Of a DNA stretch of 11,847 nucleotides, positions 6,578 to 11,847 are shown one piece after another; the stretch's first letter is position 1; each line of letters opens with the position of its first letter. The notes beneath the pieces are model-generated. The model was given only the letters and a program-made list of their open reading frames with translations, was not told where the DNA came from and searched no databases. The position numbers and the translations under genes were made by a program. This stretch comes from an uncultured Collinsella sp. GTDB lineage: Bacteria; Actinomycetota; Coriobacteriia; Coriobacteriales; Coriobacteriaceae. The stretch lies in assembly GCA_900545615.1 (NCBI GenBank), contig UQZM01000058.1, positions 1-11,847 of the forward strand. The letters are read 5' to 3'.

Positions 6578-6799
6578 CTACGCCCGCTTCTGCAGGGCGT
6601 AGATCGACTTATCCATGTTGAACAGGTAAGCCACGACGCAGACAATAAAGAACTTCGGCAAGTCGCCAAAGCCGAAGACTTCGCAGCCAATAAGGATCGG
6701 CGCGAGCAGCGTATTGGTGGCGCTGCCAAAGACGGCGGCGTATCCCAGCGCGGCGCAAAGCCCGATGGGCATGCCGAGTTGAGCCTCGTTATGGTGACA
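6578..6799 (-). pseudogene. C-terminal remnant of a ClC-family chloride channel
   Basis: Translation on the minus strand gives about 70 residues ending at a TAG at 6578. They include NEAQLGMPIGLCAALG, YAAVFGSATNTLLAPILIG, CEVFG, FFIVCVVAYLF and SIYALQKRA. This matches, from memory of the family, the last membrane segments of voltage-gated (ClC) chloride channels, notably the ALGYAAVFGSATNTLLAP and AYLFNMDKSIY stretches. Full-length ClC proteins have about 400 or more residues, so most of the gene is missing. No ribosome site supports an independent small protein from the internal ATG at 6772. Upstream the frame runs directly into the Abi_2 remnant at about 6790-6802. I read it as a deletion scar. 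Confidence 0.75.
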
Positions 6800-7139
6800 T
6801 CTGGGTAACAGAAAGGCCCGCGTTCCTCAGAGGCAAGATAGGCAATTCTGCTTCTGAGGTAGATCTCAATTCTGCCGACCGCATCAAACATTAACTGCCG
6901 GAGGGCTCGGTCAAATTCATACGTGTAGATGATGGTTTCGAATGTTGTGCCTTCGCGAAAGATGGTAATCCCGGACTTGCATTTGGTTTGCAGGGAAACC
7001 AGTAGGCCGACAGTTTGTAGTGGCCGACTTCGACCAAAGCTCGCTCGAGTTCGCTTTGATTAGAGCACTTAAGACCCTTGTTTTCTGTCAATAGTGCTAT
7101 CTGTTCGTTGATGGATATCCGCGACTTCCGGTATTTCAT
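6800..7139 (-). pseudogene. Frameshifted, truncated Abi_2 family (AbiD/AbiF-like) gene
   Basis: From the ATG at 7139, with AAGAGG about six bases upstream, the minus strand encodes MKYRKSRISINEQIALL, then GHYKLSAYWFPCKPNASP. The reading frame breaks at about 6973-6975. In the next frame it resumes with GITIFREGTTFETIIYTYEF, DRALRQLMFDAVGRIEIYL, RSRIAYLASEERGPFCYPD. The order and motifs (GYY/HYKLSAYWFPFK, TYEFDRxLR, FDAxxRIEIxLRxRIAY, GPF.Y) are those of Abi_2 proteins, which are linked to phage abortive infection in lactococci. About 110 residues remain, against roughly 300 in intact members. The C-terminal part is lost at the junction with the ClC remnant. A single-base sequencing error could explain the frameshift but not the missing half. 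Confidence 0.75.
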
Positions 7140-7277
7140 TTAAGCCTCTTGATAGAAAAAGGGCTGGAGTTGCGCATCGTTGAGAGGCTTTCCAGCTTTA
7201 GCAAAACAAACTTATAAGATGCGACGGGCCGCGTCAGGATAATTACCGGACGGCCTAGGTGGCGGCTGGTTGACTGG

Positions 7278-7306
7278 CTTAAAACCTAGCGCGTGAAATG
7301 ACGCTC
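7278..7306 (-). terminator. Weak candidate terminator of the GyrI-like gene
   Basis: On the minus strand AGCGT-CATTTC-ACGC(G)CT forms a short stem with one bulge a few bases after the stop codon. It is followed by AGGTTTTAAG. The stem is weak, and the assignment is tentative. The rest of 7140-7310 shows no gene. Confidence 0.3.
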
Positions 7307-7310
7307 CATG

Positions 7311-7949
7311 CTATTCGGCGCGCTTGATAGGATGACGAACCACAGTCTTAAGTTTCTCCGGTGCACATTTGCGCGGATCGGAGAGATAGATTTCGTGATG
7401 GAAACGGGTGTCTGAGAAGTCGGGAACATAGCCCTGCTCGGTCGTGTATTCATTCATAGCGCCTACGGTCGCCGGTTCGTTGTCGTAGGGCCCGGTGTGC
7501 ATGCATTGAACGCAGAGGCCCTCGTCAACTTTAAGCAGCTCGACGGCAGAAAAGTCAAGTTTCTTTTTGGTCGTGGCTTCCGCGACTGCCCAGTCAAAGT
7601 CATCTCGGGTGACGAAATCGGGCAGGCGAATGCACGAGATAAAGTTGAAATCGTCCTTGCGTACATAATCGATGTCGCCGCTCGGGGAGTCTTGCCACCA
7701 GAAACCCTCGAGCGGCGGTACCACAAAGTCGAAATAGCCCTTGATACTCCTTGAGCCTTTCTTCGACATCTTGACGGTATAGGCGATGCCGTAAAGCAGC
7801 GGCAGGGCGTTTTGATACTCGCCACCTTCGGTATTTGGGTCGCCCTTTCCGCGAACGGCAACGTAGCTCATAGGCGGGACAGTTACGATGCTCGGCTTGC
7901 TTGCAGGTTTGTAGAGCTCCTTGCATTCCTTCTTAAAGTCGAACGCCAT
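7311..7949 (-). CDS. GyrI-like small-molecule-binding domain protein
   Basis: The 212-residue cytoplasmic protein matches the uncharacterised COG4832 branch of the GyrI-like superfamily, the fold also found as the effector domain of AraC/BmrR regulators. Visible signs are PSIVTVPPMSYVAVRGKGDP (19-38), YQNALPLLYGIAYTVKM (45-61), FDFVVPPLEGFWW (73-85), MHTGPYDNEPATV (150-162), HHEIYLSDPRKCAPEKLKTV (184-203) and VRHP. The two halves fit the duplicated fold. There is no DNA-binding domain, so it is not a regulator by itself. Relatives include E. coli SbmC/GyrI, an SOS-induced gyrase inhibitor, and proteins that hydrolyse cyclopropane-bearing DNA alkylators. E186 in HHEIYL is a candidate catalytic acid by position only. 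The start at 7949 has AAAGGCGG upstream. The upstream SOS-type box supports a DNA-damage role. The family call is firm; the exact activity is unknown. Confidence 0.85.
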   Translation of the reverse strand: MAFDFKKECKELYKPASKPSIVTVPPMSYVAVRGKGDPNTEGGEYQNALPLLYGIAYTVKMSKKGSRSIKGYFDFVVPPLEGFWWQDSPSGDIDYVRKDDFNFISCIRLPDFVTRDDFDWAVAEATTKKKLDFSAVELLKVDEGLCVQCMHTGPYDNEPATVGAMNEYTTEQGYVPDFSDTRFHHEIYLSDPRKCAPEKLKTVVRHPIKRAE

Positions 7950-7990
7950 GTTGGCCGCCTTTCTGCGTATTGGCCTGCTTAGATAACGGA

Positions 7991-8001
7991 ATCATATCAT
8001 A
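7991..8001 (-). promoter_or_regulatory. Candidate -10 element of the GyrI-like gene
   Basis: The minus strand reads TATGATATGAT, two overlapping TATGAT hexamers 42-52 bases before the start codon. The LexA-type palindrome at 8006-8019 would fall between -10 and -35, a classic position for repression. No strong -35 hexamer is visible. Confidence 0.4.
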
Positions 8002-8005
8002 GAAA

Positions 8006-8019
8006 CGAACAGCTGTTCG
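8006..8019. promoter_or_regulatory. LexA/SOS box
   Basis: CGAACAGCTGTTCG is a perfect 14-bp palindrome and carries the CGAAC-N4-GTTCG half-sites of the Gram-positive and actinobacterial LexA operator. It sits 57-70 bases upstream of the GyrI-like start. It is about 200 bp from the ABC genes on the other side, so the minus-strand gene is the likelier target. Confidence 0.7.
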
Positions 8020-8131
8020 AATGATTTTGCTGACAGATAGAGATGCGTGCGTTGTGTTTGGCGGTCGGCCTGACCCCGTCGATGATTTCTCTGCCTCCCC
8101 GGCGCCTCATCTATGGCTGTCGTTTCCCCAT

Positions 8132-8166
8132 ATAAAACCTGCCAAAATGAACCTGTCCCTTTTTGG
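8132..8166 (+). repeat. 35-bp repeat, left copy flanking the ABC cassette
   Basis: The sequence ATAAAACCTGCCAAAAT-G-AACCTGTCCCTTTTTGG recurs on the opposite strand at 11698-11732 with one difference (G/A). Looser similarity extends leftward (ATGG.TGTC..GTTT.CCCC, from about 8113). It ends 54 bp before the ATPase start codon. Only a weak CCAAAA/TTTTGG stem remains in this copy. Confidence 0.85.
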
Positions 8167-8220
8167 TCGGCGTGAAATGGGTAATACTAAAGAGTTATCC
8201 GACCAGATGGGAACCGATCG

Positions 8221-8922
8221 ATGGCCTATATCGAATTCAAAGACGTCATCAAAGCATACGGCGAGGGCGATGCCCGCATCCATGCGCTCGACGGCGCGAG
8301 CTTTACCGTTGAGCGCGGTGAGCTCGCCATTATCCTGGGCGCTTCGGGCGCCGGCAAGACTACGGCGCTCAACATCCTAGGCGGCATGGATACGGTAACC
8401 TCCGGCTCCGTGACAGTGGACGGGCGCGACGTGAGCTCTGCCAACGAGGCGCAGCTTGTGGAGTACCGCCGCGCCGACGTCGGCTTTGTCTTTCAGTTCT
8501 ACAATCTGGTTCCCAACCTGACGGCGCTCGAAAACGTTGAGCTTGCAGCTCAGATCTGCCCCGATTCGCTCGATGCCGAACAGACGCTTCGCCAGGTTGG
8601 CCTGGGCGAGCGCCTCGCCAACTTCCCCGCGCAGCTTTCGGGCGGCGAGCAGCAGCGCGTGTCCATTGCCCGCGCACTGGCCAAGAACCCCAAGCTTCTT
8701 TTATGCGACGAGCCCACGGGCGCGCTCGACTATAAAACCGGCAAGCAGATCTTGCAGCTGCTGCAGGATACCTGCCGCAAGCAGGGCATTACGGTCATCA
8801 TCATCACGCACAACTCCGCGCTCGCGCCCATGGCCGATCGCCTGATCCGCTTTAAGAGTGGTCGCGTGGAGAGCGAGACGGTCCAGCAAAATCCCGTGCC
8901 GATCGAGACGATCGAGTGGTAG
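8221..8922 (+). CDS. ABC transporter ATP-binding protein (MacB/LolD/SalX type)
   Basis: This is the cytoplasmic ATPase of a two-part ABC exporter; it powers the FtsX-type permease encoded next to it. The 233-residue protein has Walker A GASGAGKT (40-47), the Q-loop at Q92 (FVFQFYNLVPNLTALENV), signature LSGGEQ (139-144), Walker B LLLCDE (159-164), the D-loop GALD (167-170) and the switch histidine H197 in IIITHN. The FYNLVPNLTALENVELAA stretch is typical of the COG1136 family. The ATG at 8221 gives an N-terminus of standard length; the ribosome site is weak (ATGGGA about eight bases upstream). TAATAC at 8182-8187 is a possible -10 without a good -35. The permease starts five bases after its stop. 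The substrate is unknown. Confidence 0.95.
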   Translation: MAYIEFKDVIKAYGEGDARIHALDGASFTVERGELAIILGASGAGKTTALNILGGMDTVTSGSVTVDGRDVSSANEAQLVEYRRADVGFVFQFYNLVPNLTALENVELAAQICPDSLDAEQTLRQVGLGERLANFPAQLSGGEQQRVSIARALAKNPKLLLCDEPTGALDYKTGKQILQLLQDTCRKQGITVIIITHNSALAPMADRLIRFKSGRVESETVQQNPVPIETIEW

Positions 8923-8927
8923 CGCCC

Positions 8928-11693
8928 ATGGACCAGGACCGCCAAAACAGCCAAAACCACGATACGGAGCGCGCGGGTCGCGACCGGGAGTTTGCGACCT
9001 ACCGCACCGCTCAGAGCTCAAACGATATGGTGCCGACGGTTTTTCGCCGTGGCATCTACCGTACAATCCGCGGCAGTCTTAAGCGCTTCTTGTCTATCGT
9101 GGTCATCACCGCGCTTGGCGTGAGCGTGATGTGCGGTCTTAAGGCAGGCTGCGAAGATTTGCGCGATTCGGTCGACGCCTATTTTGACCAGCAGAATGTC
9201 TATGACATTAACGTGCAGTCGACCTATGGCCTTACGCGCGACGATCTTGCGGCTATCCAAGAGGTCGACGGCGTCGAGACGGCCGAGGGTATCTACACCG
9301 AGACCGCCTACACCGCCGTGGGCACAACACGCGAGCGCGTGATCGTGCAAAGTCTTTCCAAGGAGAATATCGATCAACCGGTGCTGGTGAGCGGTGATTT
9401 GCCCGAGAGCGCCGATGAGGTCGCGGTGACTTCGAAGTTCCTGAAGGCTTCGGGCAAAAAGCTCGGCGATACGGTGAGTTTTGCCGCCAATGACGCGAGC
9501 TCGTCGAACCAAAGTGCCAAGGACCAGTTTGCCGCGGGCGATTACACCATTACGGCCGAGGTCCTCGATCCCACCGACGTGAGCTCCGACTCGACAGTCA
9601 ACGCCTTTCGCGCTGCTTCGGCTGCGGACTATAAGTTCTATGTGAACGAGGACGCCGCGACATCTTCTTCCTACTCCTCGGTCCACGTGATCGTCGAGGG
9701 AGCCAAGAGCCTCAGCTCCTATTCGGACGCCTACACGACAAAGATCAACGAGGTCAAGGGCAATATCGAGAAGATCCGCGAGGAGCGTGAGAAGGCACGT
9801 GCTCAGGAGTTGACGGTTGACACGCCGGCAAGCTTAGATGCGGCCGAACGCCAGGCGAATATGCTCTTTGGGATTGAACAGGGCAACATCGACCGTATGG
9901 CCGAGGGCAGCGAGGAGCGCGTCCAAGCTCAGGCCGAGTTGGACCAGCGCCGCGCCGCCGCCAACCAACAATTCGCCGATGCCCGCGCCGAGCTTTCCGA
10001 TCTAGGCGAATGTACGTGGTACATCCAGGACCGCGGCAATATCGCAAGCTACTCGAGCGTGGAAAGCGATAGCTCGTCAATTGAGGCCATCGCCACGGTG
10101 TTCCCGTTTATCTTCTTTATCGTCGCCGTGCTCATCAGCCTTACCACCGCTACGCGCATGGTCGAGGAGGAGCGCACGCTTATTGGCCTGTACAAGGCGC
10201 TCGGCTATTCACGTGGGCGTATTCTGTCCAAATACGTGGACTACTCGCTGTGGGCGTGTCTGATCGGCGGCGTGCTCGGCAACATCATCGGATTTGTGGG
10301 CCTGCCGCTGTTCCTGTTTACGGTGTTCGACGACATGTACTCGCTGCCCCAGATGCTGCTTTCGTACGACATCGTGTCGTCGCTCGTGTCGGTGGCGCTG
10401 TTTGCCGTGGGCGTGGTGGGCGCTACGATTATCGCCTGCCGCCACGAGATGGCCGAGACTCCGGCCTCGCTCATGCGCCCCAAGGCCCCGCGCGCCGGCT
10501 CGCGTATCTTGCTCGAGCGCATCGGCTTTATCTGGCGCCGCATGGGCTTTTTGAACAAGGTGGCAGCACGTAACCTGTTTCGCTACAAAAAGCGCGCCTT
10601 TATGACCATCTTCGGTATCGCGGGTTGCACCGCGCTTGTGATCTGCGGTATGGGTATTCGCGACACGTCGGTCGCGCTTTCGCCCAAGCAGTATGGGCAT
10701 ATCACGCGCTATGACTTGCTGGCGGTTGCCAATCCCGACGATTTTTCGCAGACGTGCGCGGCATTGGATGAGCGCAGCGCGGCTAAGGATTCTAACGTGA
10801 CGGTGTCTTCGACGCTGCCGATTATGACCGACAACGTCACCTTTACATTTGGCGGCAAGAGCGAGACCGTGCAGCTGATCGTGGTGCCCGATGACCGCAC
10901 GAACGACCTGGACGACTACGCGCGTCTCGAGGATGAGTCCAAAGAGCCACTGTCTTTGCGTGACGGAGACGTGTATCTGAGCAAGAGTTCACAGCTGGTT
11001 CTTGGGATTCAGCCGGGCGACACGGCGCAGGTCCAGGATTCGTCGCTCAACGTCGCCAAGGTCAAAGTCAGCGACATCTCGCTCAACTATTTGGGCAACA
11101 CGCTCTATATGACGCAGGGCACCTATGAGCGCGCGTTCGGCCGAAGCGCGCGTCTTAACGGCATCTTTGTGCTGCTTAAGGGCTCGTCGGCCGACCAGAT
11201 TGCGTTTAGCAAGAATCTTAAGAGTGACGGTTGGCTCACCATCTCGAGCACGGCCGAACATTGGCAGAACTACGAGGCGAACTTCACTATCATCAATTCC
11301 GTCGTGGTGCTCGTGACCTTTATGGCGGCGTGCCTGTCGTTTGTGGTGGTGTTTACGTTGTCCAACACGAATATCTCCGAGCGCGAGCGCGAGCTGGCGA
11401 CCATCAAGGTGCTGGGCTTCCGCCGTGGCGAGGTACACCATTACGTCAACAAGGAGACGTTGATCCTCACGGCGATTGGCACCGCACTGGGCGTGCCGCT
11501 GGGTGGCCTGCTTGCCGAGAGCTTTACGTACATCCTGCAGATGCCGTCGCTGTACTTTGACGTCGAAGTCGAGCCGCTGAGCTACGTGCTTGCCGTGGTG
11601 CTTTCCTTCGGCTTTACGTTTATCGTCAACCTCGCCACCAACCGTACCCTCAATAAGATCGACATGGTCGGCGCCCTCAAGAGCGCCGAGTAA
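8928..11693 (+). CDS. ABC transporter permease, FtsX-like, two-repeat exporter
   Basis: The 921-residue membrane protein is the transport or mechanotransmission partner of the ATPase just upstream. A hydrophilic N-terminus of about 50 residues is followed by TM1 (about 54-72), then a 310-residue extracytoplasmic domain. That domain has an Ala/Glu/Arg-rich coiled-coil-like part (about 275-360). TM2-4 (about 384-404, 438-464, 480-504) follow with the coupling segment EEERTLIGLYKALGYSRG. The second half repeats the plan: TM5 (about 556-574), an extracytoplasmic domain (about 585-780), and TM6-8 (about 786-808, 842-864, 880-900) with ERERELATIKVLGFRRG. Each half is a MacB/FtsX-type unit. I prefer ATG 8928 over a GTG at 8916 that overlaps the upstream gene. 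No two-component genes are adjacent, so peptide sensing/resistance, lipid export or cell-wall control all remain possible. Confidence 0.94.
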   Translation: MDQDRQNSQNHDTERAGRDREFATYRTAQSSNDMVPTVFRRGIYRTIRGSLKRFLSIVVITALGVSVMCGLKAGCEDLRDSVDAYFDQQNVYDINVQSTYGLTRDDLAAIQEVDGVETAEGIYTETAYTAVGTTRERVIVQSLSKENIDQPVLVSGDLPESADEVAVTSKFLKASGKKLGDTVSFAANDASSSNQSAKDQFAAGDYTITAEVLDPTDVSSDSTVNAFRAASAADYKFYVNEDAATSSSYSSVHVIVEGAKSLSSYSDAYTTKINEVKGNIEKIREEREKARAQELTVDTPASLDAAERQANMLFGIEQGNIDRMAEGSEERVQAQAELDQRRAAANQQFADARAELSDLGECTWYIQDRGNIASYSSVESDSSSIEAIATVFPFIFFIVAVLISLTTATRMVEEERTLIGLYKALGYSRGRILSKYVDYSLWACLIGGVLGNIIGFVGLPLFLFTVFDDMYSLPQMLLSYDIVSSLVSVALFAVGVVGATIIACRHEMAETPASLMRPKAPRAGSRILLERIGFIWRRMGFLNKVAARNLFRYKKRAFMTIFGIAGCTALVICGMGIRDTSVALSPKQYGHITRYDLLAVANPDDFSQTCAALDERSAAKDSNVTVSSTLPIMTDNVTFTFGGKSETVQLIVVPDDRTNDLDDYARLEDESKEPLSLRDGDVYLSKSSQLVLGIQPGDTAQVQDSSLNVAKVKVSDISLNYLGNTLYMTQGTYERAFGRSARLNGIFVLLKGSSADQIAFSKNLKSDGWLTISSTAEHWQNYEANFTIINSVVVLVTFMAACLSFVVVFTLSNTNISERERELATIKVLGFRRGEVHHYVNKETLILTAIGTALGVPLGGLLAESFTYILQMPSLYFDVEVEPLSYVLAVVLSFGFTFIVNLATNRTLNKIDMVGALKSAE

Positions 11694-11731
11694 CCTGCCA
11701 AAAAGGGACAGGTTTATTTTGGCAGGTTTTA
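11692..11731 (+). terminator. Intrinsic terminator of the ABC operon, formed by a repeat
   Basis: AACCTGCCAAAA (11692-11703) pairs perfectly with TTTTGGCAGGTT (11717-11728) around a 13-base loop, followed by TTA. The stem starts inside the permease TAA stop codon. A 12-bp stem directly after the gene suits a terminator, although the T-tract is short. Confidence 0.6.
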
Positions 11732-11732
11732 T
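11698..11732 (-). repeat. 35-bp repeat, right copy flanking the ABC cassette
   Basis: This copy is inverted relative to 8132-8166 and matches it at 34 of 35 bases. Unlike the left copy, it keeps a full 12-bp palindrome at its end and thus doubles as the terminator. Repeats of this style, short palindromes with a GGGACAGG core, resemble REP sequences mobilised by RAYT/IS200-type transposases. That link is inference; no transposase is in the window. Confidence 0.85.
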
Positions 11733-11833
11733 CGGGGCAAACGCCGGACAACCATTGTCGCTGCCACAATGACAGGATAGGGAACAAGGGCATTTTCCGG
11801 GTAGCCGGGTTCGTTACCATTCGTCCCATTCAT
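11729..11833 (-). CDS. Possible small protein of 34 residues
   Basis: A GGAGGAAAA ribosome-like site at the window edge (11847-11839) lies nine bases before the ATG at 11833; an in-frame ATG at 11839 is too close to it. The reading frame encodes MNGTNGNEPGYPENALVPYP, then VIVAATMVVRRLPR, and stops at a TAA at 11729-11731 inside the repeat. The middle is mildly hydrophobic (VPYPVIVAATMVV). I do not recognise it. It may be a real short ORF, or the repeat may have replaced the 3' end of a longer gene. The ribosome site is the main evidence. Confidence 0.3.
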   Translation of the reverse strand: MNGTNGNEPGYPENALVPYPVIVAATMVVRRLPR

Positions 11834-11847
11834 CAGCATTTTCCTCC

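Noticed and set aside
8021..8380. 119-codon plus-strand frame from 8021
   Set aside because: It runs through the 35-bp repeat and out of frame into the ABC ATPase; no ribosome site or similarity.

Overview
The window looks like chromosomal DNA from a high-GC, Gram-positive gut actinobacterium of the class Coriobacteriia. Collinsella is my best guess. The basis is overall style: GC-rich codons, strong AGGAGG-type ribosome sites, protein flavour, and intergenic gaps filled with palindromic repeats. This is an inference, because no rRNA or marker gene is present.

Left part (1-5389): four enzymes of the aspartate-family amino-acid pathway. On the minus strand lie thrC (threonine synthase) and, downstream of it, thrB (homoserine kinase). 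On the plus strand lie lysC (aspartate kinase) and asd (aspartate-semialdehyde dehydrogenase). thrC and lysC diverge from a 103-bp gap. LysC and Asd make aspartate semialdehyde, the branch point to lysine/diaminopimelate, methionine and threonine. ThrB and ThrC finish threonine. Homoserine dehydrogenase, which links the two pairs, is not in the window. thrC/thrB and lysC/asd are each separated by terminator-like hairpins, so they may not be simple operons.

Middle (5390-7310): a 403-bp gap with a large nested palindrome and a tandem pair of GC-rich hairpins, then ogt (O6-alkylguanine-DNA repair). After ogt comes a decayed stretch: a 62-bp tandem repeat of REP-like hairpins, the C-terminal remnant of a ClC-type chloride channel, and a frameshifted, truncated Abi_2 (abortive infection) gene.

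Right part (7311-11847): a GyrI-like small-molecule-binding protein on the minus strand with a perfect 14-bp LexA/SOS-type palindrome in its upstream region. Next is a two-gene ABC exporter (ATPase plus a 921-residue FtsX-type permease) on the plus strand. The exporter pair is bracketed by a 35-bp repeat in inverted orientation (34 of 35 identical); the right copy also forms the operon's terminator. A possible small ORF with a good ribosome site enters from the right edge on the minus strand.

The most interesting points are the probable SOS control of the GyrI-like gene, a family of nested intergenic palindromes with a shared asymmetric core, and the matched inverted repeats around the ABC cassette.
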